Notes: generated from the sequence alone by a model not told the origin. A stretch of DNA of 64,000 nucleotides from Armatimonadota bacterium (GCA_018268395.1 JAFDWQ010000003.1:36128-100127); one strand, 5' to 3'; counted from the stretch's first letter, positions 1 to 8,458 are shown. Translations and numbers: made by a program.

Positions 1-90
1 GAGTCGAGGGACCTCCCTTCCGACCACCAACGCCCCACTCCCGATACCACGTCGTCCCGAGCGGAGCCGAGGGACCTCCCTCCCGACCAC
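1..90 (-). repeat. Dispersed repeat, reverse orientation (one copy plus a partial copy)
   Basis: Positions 52-84 are the reverse complement of the core GGTCCCTCGGCTCCGCTCGG that recurs at 4532-4564, 4773-4805, 5209-5241 and 7074-7106. Positions 1-22 hold a second, truncated copy with a GAGTCGAGGGACCTCCC variant. The orientation is opposite to the copies downstream of the restriction-modification island, so the island is bracketed by inverted copies. No gene lies here. Confidence 0.8.
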
Positions 91-329
91 CGGTCAGGAA
101 CGGCGCTGCGCCAAGAGCCCCGAAAAACCTCGCAACCCTCTCGAACCGGTTGAACCTGAAACCCTCAAGAAGGCGCAAAACCTCACAACGGCCTTCAGCT
201 TTCGACCCGGAGTGCCGAAACCGGGAAGCGACATTCCGCACACCGGCCAGGGACGCTTTCTCGGTGCCACTGGGCGTGCGTCGGGCGGCATGAGCGCGAA
301 GCCGATTACCCGCATTATCGATTATTTGC
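91..329. other. Intergenic stretch, nothing recognised
   Basis: Between the repeat at the window edge and the hairpin at 330 I see no ORF with convincing composition, no RNA gene and no recognisable regulatory site. The last 30 bases become AT-rich, which fits a gene boundary. Confidence 0.5.
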
Positions 330-352
330 AAAAAGGTGTCCTTCACCCTTTT
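330..352. terminator. Hairpin, probable intrinsic terminator
   Basis: AAAAAGGTG (330-338) pairs with CACCCTTTT (344-352) with one mismatch around a TCCTT loop. The A-tract on one side and T-tract on the other make it usable in both directions. It lies just upstream of the first gene of the island. Confidence 0.5.
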
Positions 353-372
353 ATCCTAACAGTCGCCCCGGC

Positions 373-378
373 TAGACT
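373..378 (+). promoter_or_regulatory. -10 element TAGACT, leaderless type
   Basis: TAGACT ends 6 nt before the GTG at 385, the same spacing seen at eleven other starts in this window. No Shine-Dalgarno sequence lies in between. It supports GTG 385 as the true start. Confidence 0.6.
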
Positions 379-384
379 TGGCTT

Positions 385-711
385 GTGGCGGCAAAGGGCA
401 CAAAGACGGTCGAATCGGCCCGCCGCGTCTACGCGCACTTGCGCAACAAGTTTCCCTGGCAGGTCGAGGACTCCTTGACCTATGGCGAGCTCGCGCAGGA
501 GGTCGGCGGCATCGCTCGCGGGATGGGCGCGCCGCTCGCCGTCATCCAGGAGGAGTGCCGGCGAAAGGGCTGGCCGACGTTCACCGTGTTCGTCGTCCGC
601 AAGTCGGACGGTCTGCCCGGTGGAGGGTGCTCGGCATCGACGCCCGAGTCCTTCCGCGCGACTCTGGCCGACGTCCGACGGCGGGAATGGCCGAAGGAAG
701 CCTGGTGGTGA
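385..711 (+). CDS. Small protein of restriction-associated TYGELA/VVRKSDGLPG type
   Basis: 108 residues starting at GTG. The core reads LTYGELAQEVG (about residues 30-40), then GAPLAVIQEECRRKGWP, then FVVRKSDGLPGGG. From memory this TYGELA...PLxxIQ...VVxKxxGLPGxG pattern occurs in small or N-terminal modules near restriction and phage genes, and it looks like the winged-helix part of alkyltransferase-like proteins. No Cys-containing PCHRV motif is present, so alkyltransferase activity is not claimed. It lies upstream of a DNA methyltransferase and a candidate endonuclease, which suggests a DNA-binding or accessory role. The start is supported by a -10 exactly 6 nt upstream. The family assignment is recollection; the gene itself is likely real. 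Confidence 0.65.
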   Translation: MAAKGTKTVESARRVYAHLRNKFPWQVEDSLTYGELAQEVGGIARGMGAPLAVIQEECRRKGWPTFTVFVVRKSDGLPGGGCSASTPESFRATLADVRRREWPKEAWW

Positions 712-841
712 CCGTATCCTTGCGGACAATGGATGGGTTTCGGCGAGACTTGTCGAATGGTCGGCCACGCTCGATCTGGGCTGGGCACCCACGAAGGCAT
801 TGACCCGCGGAACCCAAGGCCTCACTAGCGAAAAGCCGACC

Positions 842-1117
842 ATGATGGTGATTCCTGATTCATACTGCAAGAAGCAGCCGTCCGGGGCCGAGATCAACCA
901 GGTGGCGAATCTGAACAAGGGCGCCGCGATCAACATGGAAGATGTCGATCACCTGCTTCGGCTCGACAAGAACATGACCCGTCCGCTTGCGCTTAGCGCG
1001 GCCTTCAACAACCCGGAGTACGCAAAGGTGCTGAAGCAGGCGAACACCGTGCCATTCGGTCGACAAATACAACGCCTGGAATTCGTCTTTCGGGAAAGCC
1101 AACCATGCAGACCATAA
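842..1117 (+). CDS. Doubtful small ORF before the methyltransferase
   Basis: 91 codons from ATG 842, overlapping the methyltransferase start by 13 nt. The predicted protein (MMVIPDSYCKKQ..., ending RESQPCRP) has mixed, non-repetitive composition unlike the frame-shadow ORFs of this GC-rich genome, and the stretch has the lower GC of the island. I recognise no family and see no clear ribosome binding site. It could be a small regulator of the restriction-modification genes, a decayed gene or chance. Confidence 0.3.
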   Translation: MMVIPDSYCKKQPSGAEINQVANLNKGAAINMEDVDHLLRLDKNMTRPLALSAAFNNPEYAKVLKQANTVPFGRQIQRLEFVFRESQPCRP

Positions 1118-2433
1118 GAGACCTGGATCGCCCCCAGTGGCACATTAGCAGTCCGCTTCACAACAAACTCGCGGAAGAGGATCGTCCCGTGCATGCTTGG
1201 TATCGATTTGTTCTGAGTTTCCCACCCCATCTAGTTCGCCAATACCTGACGACTTTCAGAGTCACGCCAGGCGATGTAGTCCTCGACCCCTTCTGTGGGA
1301 CTGGAACAACAATCGTGGAATGCAAAAAGCAGGGAATCAGCGCAATTGGATTTGAGGCCAATCCGATGGCCGCGCTCGCAAGCCGAGTTAAAACAAACTG
1401 GACACTGTGGGGGCCCGAGCTGGAGCGCGTAGCGGAATGGGCGGCTGGAAAAGCCCGTGAAGAAATCGAAGCTACAATGTCAAGGATTTGTGGGCTAGAT
1501 TTCTCCAGTGTCCGTGAGCAGTTAGACATCTATGGCATGATTAGTCTCGACGAGCCAGCGCAGAGGCTCCTGCTGGCCGATTCGATCAGCCCCAAGCCAC
1601 TATACCGGGCCCTAATACTGCATCGCTGGATCGGTAGGGCGGCGTCCGAGTTTGTTGAAGCACTTCAATTGGCACTCGCATGGACCCTTGTTGTGCATTC
1701 TGGCAACATTCGGTTTGGCCCAGAAGTGGGCATCACCAAGCCAAAGGACGATAGCGACGTTGCAACCCTCTGGCTTGAGCAATGCAGGCGAATGGCAACA
1801 GACCTAGCGTTGTTCTCGGATCGACAGCACATTCCCACGCAGCTGATCCAAGCAGATTCCCGCGACGTGTCGCAACTGGAGGATAAGTCGATCTCTGCCG
1901 TCTTCACGTCCCCGCCCTATCCAAACGAGAAGGACTACACACGAACTACGCGTCTCGAGTCAGTGATTCTTGGACTGATCAAGAGCAAGGCCGATCTTCG
2001 AGCTCTGAAGGAAGGCTTGCTCCGATCCAACACGCGGAATGTTTACGTGGCGGATAAGGACGACACGTTCGTGGCTGATGTGCCCGAAATCCAGCGAATC
2101 GCGCGAGAGATAGAGGCGAGGAGGCTTGAGATGGGTAAGGATTCAGGGTTCGAACGCCTGTACCACCGGGTCACGAAACTCTACTTTGGAGGAATGGCCC
2201 GGCATCTGCAGAGTTTGCAGCCGAAGCTGAAGCCTGGCGCGATGCTCGGATATGTCGTAGGTGATCAAGCCTCCTATCTGCAAATCCAAATCAAGACCGG
2301 GCAACTCCTTGCGGAGATCGCCGAGCGCCAGGGCTACGAAGTCGTCTCCATTGATTTGTTCCGAACACGGATGGCGACGGCTACGAAGCAGCAACTCCGC
2401 GAAGAAGTCGTGGTTCTAAGGTGGTCGGGCTAG
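1105..2433 (+). CDS. Site-specific DNA methyltransferase (N4-C or N6-A type)
   Basis: 442 residues. Motif I for S-adenosylmethionine binding is DPFCGTGTT (residues 61-69), followed by a motif II-like acidic turn in GFEANP. The catalytic motif IV TSPPYPNEKDY lies at about residue 268, so roughly 200 residues including the likely target-recognition part separate the two. TSPPY is typical of amino-methyltransferases acting on cytosine N4 or adenine N6. The stop TAG shares its last G with a GTG start of the next gene (TAGTG), so the two are translationally coupled. GC is lower than in neighbouring regions (57% and 48% in two 60-base lines I counted), which suggests transfer. Together with the next gene it most likely forms a type II-like restriction-modification pair. 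Confidence 0.85.
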   Translation: MQTIRDLDRPQWHISSPLHNKLAEEDRPVHAWYRFVLSFPPHLVRQYLTTFRVTPGDVVLDPFCGTGTTIVECKKQGISAIGFEANPMAALASRVKTNWTLWGPELERVAEWAAGKAREEIEATMSRICGLDFSSVREQLDIYGMISLDEPAQRLLLADSISPKPLYRALILHRWIGRAASEFVEALQLALAWTLVVHSGNIRFGPEVGITKPKDDSDVATLWLEQCRRMATDLALFSDRQHIPTQLIQADSRDVSQLEDKSISAVFTSPPYPNEKDYTRTTRLESVILGLIKSKADLRALKEGLLRSNTRNVYVADKDDTFVADVPEIQRIAREIEARRLEMGKDSGFERLYHRVTKLYFGGMARHLQSLQPKLKPGAMLGYVVGDQASYLQIQIKTGQLLAEIAERQGYEVVSIDLFRTRMATATKQQLREEVVVLRWSG

Positions 2434-3212
2434 TGGCGAGCGCATACGACAGAGTCATTGAGATTGCCTTTCTTGAGAAGCACGCAACGGGCAAAACGGA
2501 AGTGATCATAAACAGGTCGCGGCTAGACCAGATCGCCAAGGAGCTTGGTCTGTCTATCCTGAACCTGGGCGATGTAATCTACCAGAAGCGTTACCGGGCT
2601 GCCCTCCCAAGAGCAATCTCTGAACTCGCGCCGCCCGGCTACGAATGGGTGATCCAGGGAGCCGGCGATGCGATCTATCGCTTTATCCTGAAGAAGGGTG
2701 GTCAAATATTGCCTTCCGCGAATCGCTCGGTAATCAAGGTTCCCGATGCAACGCCCTCGATCATCGCCAAATACGCACTCAACGACGAACAGGCGCTACT
2801 TGCGAAGCTCCGTTACAATCGACTCATTGATCTATTCCTCCGATTGACCTGCTACTCCCTTCAGAATCACTTGCGCACGAAGGTTAAAGGGGTCGGGCAA
2901 ATCGAAGTGGACGAACTGTACTTGGGCATTGACCGCGCCGGGGTTCATCATGTGGCTCCAGTACAGGCCAAGGGCAAGACCGACAAGCTGAGCACGGTTC
3001 AGATTTGGCAAGACATCTGCTTCTGCCGTGAAAGGTTCCCGCTTCTTCTGTGTCGACCTGTAGGAGCTATGTTCCTTCCCAAAGAAGTGATCGCCGTGTT
3101 CGAGTTTGTCGAGGAAGACGACGAAATCAGGGTCGTCGAAGAAAAGCACTATCAGCTCGTTCCCGCAGATCTGATCAGTCCCGACGAGCTTGCGGCTTAC
3201 CGTGCCGATTAG
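2433..3212 (+). CDS. Putative restriction endonuclease with PD-(D/E)XK-like motif
   Basis: 259 residues from GTG 2433, which overlaps the methyltransferase stop; a GTG at 2421 would add four residues. The C-terminal half carries GQIEVDELYLG (about 155-165), a short hydrophobic turn, then PVQAKGKTDKL (about 176-186). Acidic residues followed 15-20 residues later by Q-A-K resemble the PD-(D/E)XK nuclease core, with Gln in the (D/E) position as in some restriction enzymes. It is followed by VQIWQDICFCRERFP and a conserved-looking CRPVGAMFL. The N-terminal half (about 1-110) may recognise DNA. Coupling to a methyltransferase supports a restriction role. The catalytic call rests on motif reading only. 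Confidence 0.6.
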   Translation: MASAYDRVIEIAFLEKHATGKTEVIINRSRLDQIAKELGLSILNLGDVIYQKRYRAALPRAISELAPPGYEWVIQGAGDAIYRFILKKGGQILPSANRSVIKVPDATPSIIAKYALNDEQALLAKLRYNRLIDLFLRLTCYSLQNHLRTKVKGVGQIEVDELYLGIDRAGVHHVAPVQAKGKTDKLSTVQIWQDICFCRERFPLLLCRPVGAMFLPKEVIAVFEFVEEDDEIRVVEEKHYQLVPADLISPDELAAYRAD

Positions 3213-3670
3213 CTCTAGGGGGCGCGGCTGTGGCGGCAAGCTGAACATCCGCCCCGCCTACTAGCGCGAGTTCACCACCAAGGAGAAGCGGCGCTACAAG
3301 GTCATCCACACCGTGGGCAAAAGACCCCCGCTCAACGGGATGTACTGGGCGGTGGCGGGACGATTCGCCAGAGCGGACGTGACCGATCGGGGCGGCTGGG
3401 ATCCGGGACCCTTCAACGTCCCGCGTCGTGGCGACCACTGGAGCCGCTCGGCGGGGGCCTCGCGCTCCGGAAAAGGGGCCCTTTCGAAGGTCCAGGAGAG
3501 CCTGCCGCGACCAAAATACGAAATTAATGTCGCCTTTGCCCTAAGGAACCGGGCCGGACCTGTCAACCATCCCTACTAACCGAGCCGCGAGGCGGAGGAG
3601 CGAAACGATGCCGGGTCCACCGATCCCTAGTCCTTCTGTTCGTTTCGTCCGGGCGAGGAGGAAGAACACA
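3213..3670. other. Intergenic, possible gene remnant
   Basis: No intact gene. The plus-strand frame through 3260-3360 reads like a protein fragment (REFTTKEKRRYKVIHTV...) but is interrupted by TAG at 3262-3264 and lacks a start, so it may be debris at the island boundary. GC returns to the genomic level here. The last 20 bases hold a strong ribosome binding site (GAGGAGGAAG) for the gene at 3671. Confidence 0.4.
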
Positions 3671-4324
3671 ATGGCAGACTACATCCCCAACCCAGACGGC
3701 TCTTTTGAAGGATGGTTCAACGGCTTCAAGGTCAATTTTGCCAGTCTGGCCGTCAGCCTCGGTTTCAACCCGGCCGACATTTCTACGATGAACGGCGCCT
3801 ACACCAACTGGAACACCGCCTACACCGCCAACATCGCGGCCCAGAACGCGGCCAAGGGTGCGGCCCAGACCAAAGCGAACCAGCGCAAGACGGCCGAGGC
3901 CGTGATCCGCGGCTACGTGACCCGCATCCAGGCCAACCCCGCCTGCACCGACACGATGCGCGCCCAGCTCGGCATCACGATCCGCGACACCCACCGCAGC
4001 CCCGCCCCCGTCCCGACGGACAGCCCGCTGCTCGAGCTCGACTGGAGCAAGCGCGGCCAGGTCACTCTTCATATCGGCAACAACCCCGGGAACGAGAGCC
4101 TGAACAAGTTCCCCTACCCGGCCAAGACGGTGCTGATCCAGTTCCGGCACGCCAACGCGACCGAGTGGCAGTTCCTCGCGGTCGCTTCGACCTCGCCGTT
4201 CGTCCACATCGTCGGCAACTCCAACGCGGAGACGCTGGAATACCGGACGGCCTACATGAACTCTAAGGGCCAGCAAGGCCCGTGGTCGGAGGTCGATTCG
4301 GCCTACGTCGGCGCGGCGGCCTAG
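3671..4324 (+). CDS. Conserved protein of unknown function (MADYIP family)
   Basis: 217 residues. ATG 3671 is preceded by GGAGGAAG at good spacing; an upstream ATG at 3608 is less likely. The N-terminal third (MADYIPNPDGSFEGW) leads into an alanine-rich helical segment (about 40-100, NTAYTANIAAQNAAKG), and the C-terminal third looks like a fibronectin-type sandwich ending in YRTAYMNSKGQQGPWSEV. I recall the same layout in proteins widespread in unrelated bacteria, always uncharacterised. There is no signal peptide or catalytic motif. It stands alone, with a strong terminator right after it. The function is unknown. Confidence 0.85.
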   Translation: MADYIPNPDGSFEGWFNGFKVNFASLAVSLGFNPADISTMNGAYTNWNTAYTANIAAQNAAKGAAQTKANQRKTAEAVIRGYVTRIQANPACTDTMRAQLGITIRDTHRSPAPVPTDSPLLELDWSKRGQVTLHIGNNPGNESLNKFPYPAKTVLIQFRHANATEWQFLAVASTSPFVHIVGNSNAETLEYRTAYMNSKGQQGPWSEVDSAYVGAAA

Positions 4325-4349
4325 CTGCTCCTTCTCTTCGTTCCTACCG

Positions 4350-4391
4350 CCCCCCTTCGCCTGCACCGGCGGCGGGGGGTGTTGTGTTTTT
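4350..4391 (+). terminator. Intrinsic terminator of the MADYIP gene
   Basis: CCCCCC (4350-4355) pairs with GGGGGG (4374-4379), and CGCC (4358-4361) with GGCG (4368-4371), forming a tight hairpin followed by TGTTGTGTTTTT. It sits 26 nt after the stop codon. Confidence 0.75.
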
Positions 4392-4425
4392 GGGGGCGTT
4401 CGGGTTGGTTCGGGTATGCATGAGG

Positions 4426-5332
4426 TCCTCCCCTGATCGCGGATGCCTTGTGCCGCCATCGGGGGAGGTGCCCGCAGGGCGGAGGGGGTTTGGATGGTTC
4501 GGATTGGTTCGGTGGTTCGGGAGGTTCGGAAGGGGAGGTCCCTCGGCTCCGCTCGGGATGACGAAGAACTGGTGGTTCGGCGTGCACGAGGCATCCGCTT
4601 GCCACCTCCCCCGCTGTCCCGCACGGACCATCGGGAAAGCAGGGGAGGATCTGGAGCGGGACGACTCTTGGCAGTTCCTCCCCTGATTGCGGACGGCTCG
4701 TGCCGCCATCGGGGGAGGTGTCTGTAGGGCGGAGGGGGTTCGGATTGGTTCGGTGGTTCGGGAGGTTCGGAAGGGGAGGTCCCTCGGCTCCGCTCGGGAT
4801 GACGACCATTGGGGGTTCGGCATGCGCGAGACATCCGTTTGCCACCTCCCCCGCTGTCCCGCACGGACATCGGGAAAGCAGGGGAGGACCTGGACCGAGG
4901 CGACTCTTGGCAGGTCCTCCCCTGATCGCGGATGGCTTGTGCCGCCATCGGGGGAGGTGCCCGTAGGGCGGAGGGGGTTCCCCCTGAGACGCCTCCCCCT
5001 CCGTCAAGCGGCACGATCCCTCCGCTTGCCACCTCCCCCGCTGTCCCGCACGAAGCATCGGGAAAGCAGGGGAGGACCTGGAGCGGGACGACTCTTGGCA
5101 GTTCCTCCCCTGATTGCGGACGGCTCGTGCCGCCATCGGGGGAGGTGCCTGTAGGGCGGAGGGGGTTTGGATGGTTCGGATTGGTTCGGTGGTTCGGGAG
5201 GTTCGGAAGGGGAGGTCCCTCGGCTCCGCTCGGGATGACGATCACTGGTGGTTCGGCGTGCACGAGGCATCCGCTTGCCACCTCCCCCGCGGTCCCGCAC
5301 GAAGCATCGGGAAATCAGGGGAGGACCTGGGA
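4426..5332. repeat. Tandem array of composite hairpin repeats, about four units
   Basis: Units start with TCCTCCCCTG at 4426, 4676, 4915 and 5103 (periods of 250, 239 and 188 nt). Each unit has three modules: A, a 42-nt imperfect palindrome bounded by CCTCCCC and GGGGAGG; B, a GGTTCGG-rich stretch ending in the dispersed core GGTCCCTCGGCTCCGCTCGG; and C, a second CCTCCCC...GGGGAGG hairpin resembling A in reverse orientation. The third unit lacks B and has a short unique insert at about 4981-5020. The array runs right up to the stop codon of the next minus-strand gene. Long ORFs in both strands here are produced by the repeat and are not genes. The layout resembles REP/BIME arrays. Confidence 0.9.
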
Positions 5333-6904
5333 TCAGTGTCTCGCGGGCCAAGCGTCCGAATCCGGGCGACCGTAGTACTCCGGATGTTGGAGTTTCCCTC
5401 GCTCCGAAGCCGGTTTGACGCGCACGTCGGTCGGTCGGTTGTAGCGGATCCTCGCGTCGTCGCGGTCGGCGGTCACTTGCCACGACACCTTGACGAACGG
5501 CTTGCTCGTCCTCAGTTGGAACCTGTTGTCCGCCACTTCTTTGGTGACCTTGGCCAGGACGAAGTCCGCACTGTCGTCAAGGACCGTGAGCTGGTACTTG
5601 CAGTTCGTGTTGATGGCCGTGAAGTAGTCGGGCAGCGACACCCAGGCGAAGCCTTGGGCGTCGGTCGTGACGTTGCCGTTGTAGAAGTTCTGCGGGAAGG
5701 GCGACTCGCTCGCAAAATGGATCAGGTACTTGTTCTCGGGGTCGAACGGGTGATCGATCCGGAACGATTTGACCCCTGTCGCGGCAAAATCTCCGGCTGC
5801 GTACACGGCATATCCTTGGGTGCCGGTGTTGACCAGTCCGAAGACTCCGAACGGCGTAGCTCCTGGATCGAGAGACGAGCCCTGGCCGAAGACGCCGGTC
5901 CCGGTATTTGACGCTGAGGTGAAATGGCCGCCATAGGTTCCGCCGCTTGTGGCGGAAGCGCGACCCTGGACGGCTCGGATCCCGTTGCCTGCGGTGTTAC
6001 CGGTCGCCGTGAACGAGCCGCCGAAAGAAAAGCCCTCGCCGCGGACACCTGCAGGGCCGAACTTGGTACTGACCCCTTCGATGGCATGGCCGTTTCCGTT
6101 GTTCGTCACAAAGACCGTGCTTTCGCTGTTGTTCGCGTTCGTCGTCTGGAAATAACCGGCCCTTCCCGATCCTGAGTTGATCCCCTGAAAGACGTTTCCT
6201 GTCCCGTTCGAGTCGCCTTGGACGGCCTCGCCCGCGCTCGTCGCGTCCGTGATCGTGAAGACGGCGAGATCGCCGGTGCCGTTGTGGGTGAGGGCCAGAC
6301 CGGTGCTTGTGCCGGAGAGCGAATTCGACTCTGGCATCGTCAGCCCGTCCGGCTGCCAGGTTCCGACACCGAACGAGTTCGTTTTGAGGACATATCCGGA
6401 GGTGCTTCCGCCGACGAGCTGAAACGCATCGGTGACGAACCCGCCGGTAAAGATTTTCTGGCCCGTAAACTGCTGGCTTCCAGCCAGAAGCGCGACGTTC
6501 GACGAGAGCCTGGCGTCGTTGAGAGTTCCGGCCGAGACGTTCGATGCGTTCAGGCTCGTGAGTCCGTTGCCGTTCCCGTTGAAGACGTTGCCCGCGGCCT
6601 GGAAAGCGTTCGAGTTCGTCCAGGTGTTGACCGAGCTCAACCTACCGAAAGCGGAGGCGCCTAATCCGCTCAGAAGGGCCGCATTGACGTTGGTCAGTCC
6701 CGCCCCGCCTCCGACGTGTTGACCTGCGATGGCCGTGCCCGTGATGTTGGAATGCCCGGCTTGAGGAGTTCCGGGGGTCGTCGTTTGAATCCTGACGAAA
6801 GCCGGCAGGGCTCCTATGACTTGGGTCTGCGCTTGGCGGGCGGTGATAACGAGCAGTGCAAGGGCGGAGAGAGACGCCGCTCCGAGGCCGATGGTCTTGT
6901 TCAT
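5333..6904 (-). CDS. Secreted repeat-rich surface protein with conserved C-terminal domain
   Basis: 523 residues. ATG 6904 is preceded by AGAGGA, and the protein opens with a signal peptide (MNKTIGLGAASLSALALLV, cleavage near TARQAQT). The middle is rich in Gly, Asn, Ser and Thr with repeated short strands (GLTNVNAALLSGLG, NGNGLTSLNASNV, GYFQTTNANN), as in beta-helical or tail-spike-like surface proteins. The C-terminal 120 residues form a separate conserved-looking domain (KSFRIDHPFDPENKYLIHF ... TVSWEV-like ... RYNRPTDVR) that I recall at the end of many such secreted proteins. It is probably exported to the cell surface. Its stop codon directly abuts the hairpin repeat array, which may serve as its terminator. 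Confidence 0.8.
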   Translation of the reverse strand: MNKTIGLGAASLSALALLVITARQAQTQVIGALPAFVRIQTTTPGTPQAGHSNITGTAIAGQHVGGGAGLTNVNAALLSGLGASAFGRLSSVNTWTNSNAFQAAGNVFNGNGNGLTSLNASNVSAGTLNDARLSSNVALLAGSQQFTGQKIFTGGFVTDAFQLVGGSTSGYVLKTNSFGVGTWQPDGLTMPESNSLSGTSTGLALTHNGTGDLAVFTITDATSAGEAVQGDSNGTGNVFQGINSGSGRAGYFQTTNANNSESTVFVTNNGNGHAIEGVSTKFGPAGVRGEGFSFGGSFTATGNTAGNGIRAVQGRASATSGGTYGGHFTSASNTGTGVFGQGSSLDPGATPFGVFGLVNTGTQGYAVYAAGDFAATGVKSFRIDHPFDPENKYLIHFASESPFPQNFYNGNVTTDAQGFAWVSLPDYFTAINTNCKYQLTVLDDSADFVLAKVTKEVADNRFQLRTSKPFVKVSWQVTADRDDARIRYNRPTDVRVKPASERGKLQHPEYYGRPDSDAWPARH

Positions 6905-7310
6905 GTGAAAGTCCTCTGTCTCGAAAAATGGAAATCTGGAAGACACAGAGTCTATCTCACGTCAGAGTGCCTGGCGAGTTGAAGCGAAAAACCTGGTATC
7001 GGGGGCAAGGGTCACTCCATGTAGGCGAGGCGAGGGGGACATCCGTCGTTAAGGGCTCGGAAGTGCTCCGGACGGGGAGGTCCCTCGGCTTCGCTCGGGA
7101 TGACGATCATTGAAAGGTTCGGAAGTTCGGTTGGTTCGGGGGTTCGGAGGCTCGGAGTTTCACGGTTCGGGGCCGTAAGGAAACCCTAAGCGCCGTGGTG
7201 TCCCAGGCGTAGGAAAGCCGTCAAAGACCGCCTGTCCACCCCGCAAAAGGGGCTAGGACCCCGCCGATTCGGTCTCCTGAGAGGCGTCGGCTTGAGGCAC
7301 AGGAGAACGT
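6905..7310. other. Intergenic region between divergent genes
   Basis: It contains one copy of the dispersed repeat core (7074-7106), a following GGTTCGG-rich tail, and a short CCCC-GCAAAA-GGGG hairpin at about 7239-7252. The last bases before 7311 provide the ribosome binding site ACAGGAGAAC. I see no ORF or recognised riboswitch. Confidence 0.6.
7074..7106 (+). repeat. Dispersed repeat core, single copy
   Basis: It matches the B-module core of the array with one substitution (CGGCTTCGCTCGGG instead of CGGCTCCGCTCGGG). It continues into GGTTCGG-type sequence as in the array. Confidence 0.8.
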
Positions 7311-8432
7311 ATGAAACCACTTCGAACAGTCTTAGCAGGGGCGGCGCTGGCCACGATGGCCGTGCAGGCCGTCGCCCAACCGATCACCGTCTACGTCGAC
7401 GACCAGCCCGTGTGGTTCGCCGATGCGAGCCCGACAAAGGTCAACGACCGCGTGATGGTGCCGTTGCGCGGTGTCTTCGAAAAGCTGGGCGCCGACGTCC
7501 GGTGGAACAACGACGACCTTTCGGTCTACGCCTCCAAGGGGCAGAAGACCGTCTGGCTCCGGATCGGCGACCATCAGGCCAAGGTCGACGGCGCGACCGT
7601 CATGCTCGACCAACCCGCGATGCTCCGAGGCGGCAGCACGCTCGTGCCGATCCGGTTCATCAGTGAGGCGCTCGGGGCCGACGTGAAATGGAACGACTCG
7701 CTCCAGGCCGTCTACGTGACGTCGGCGGGCGGTTCCGGAGTGGGCGCCTCCGACGACGGGCGATGGCGCAACGACAACGACCGTAACCGGAACAACGACG
7801 ACGACAGGTGGCGGAACAACAACGACCGCGACCGCGACCGCGACAGGAACCGGGGAGGCCAGAACCCATGGCGCCAGGTCACGTTCGACGCGAACTCCGT
7901 CATTCCGGTCACGTTGGACGAGCCCCTGAACTCTCGGACAGCCCGAAAAGGCGACACGTTCATGGCGACCGTGGACACGACGGGTAACGCCGATTACAAC
8001 GGCCTTCCCCGCGGTACGAAAGTCATCGGACACGTCACGCAGGTCCGTGCGATGAACGACAAGAAGCCGGGCGTGCTTGCGCTCGAATACGACCAGATCG
8101 TCGCTCCGAACGGCGACAAGTTCCCGATCGACGGCTCCTTGATCTCGCTTGAAGACAAGAACGTCGAGCACAAGAACGGACGGATCATCGCGAAGGACCG
8201 CGCGGCTTCGAACACGCAACAGAGCGTGATCGTCGGCGCCGGCGCGGGCGCGGTGTTCGCCCTTCTCACCAAGGGCAACTTGTTGACGGACACGTTGATC
8301 GGCGGCGCCTTGGGTTACGTCTACGACCTGATCCAAAAGGGCGACCGTCGCGCGGCTGACGTCGACTTGAAGGCGGGAACGCAGCTCGGTTTGAAGGTCG
8401 ACCGGGACTTCGTCGCGCGGATCGGCACCTAA
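7311..8432 (+). CDS. Secreted protein with copper amine oxidase-type stalk domain
   Basis: 373 residues with a signal peptide (MKPLRTVLAGAALATMAVQAVAQ). Residues about 24-145 form two repeats of the Cu_amine_oxidN1 stalk type: VNDRVMVPLRGVFEKLGADV and LVPIRFISEALGADVKW are its hallmark. A charged Asn/Arg/Asp-rich linker (about 150-185) leads to a C-terminal domain (VIPVTLDEPLNSRTARKGD, then RGTKVIGHV) resembling the outer-membrane-associated part of TrbI/VirB10-like proteins, with a glycine-rich hydrophobic stretch (VIVGAGAGAVFALLTKGN). No enzymatic motif is seen. It probably acts in the periplasm or cell envelope. AGGAG lies at proper spacing before the ATG. Confidence 0.8.
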   Translation: MKPLRTVLAGAALATMAVQAVAQPITVYVDDQPVWFADASPTKVNDRVMVPLRGVFEKLGADVRWNNDDLSVYASKGQKTVWLRIGDHQAKVDGATVMLDQPAMLRGGSTLVPIRFISEALGADVKWNDSLQAVYVTSAGGSGVGASDDGRWRNDNDRNRNNDDDRWRNNNDRDRDRDRNRGGQNPWRQVTFDANSVIPVTLDEPLNSRTARKGDTFMATVDTTGNADYNGLPRGTKVIGHVTQVRAMNDKKPGVLALEYDQIVAPNGDKFPIDGSLISLEDKNVEHKNGRIIAKDRAASNTQQSVIVGAGAGAVFALLTKGNLLTDTLIGGALGYVYDLIQKGDRRAADVDLKAGTQLGLKVDRDFVARIGT

Positions 8433-8458
8433 GAGACTTCCTGCCTCGGCCCGGCGGT

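Noticed and set aside
3313-3579. 88-codon plus-strand ORF after the restriction genes
   Set aside because: No ribosome binding site, no promoter and no recognisable domain; the better-looking peptide just upstream is broken by a TAG.
3563-5281. 572-codon minus-strand ORF and several overlapping ORFs across the repeat array
   Set aside because: The translation repeats HPERSRGTS, SEPPEPPNQSEP and GGGGKRMPRARRT blocks that simply follow the DNA repeat. Frames on both strands are open because of base composition.
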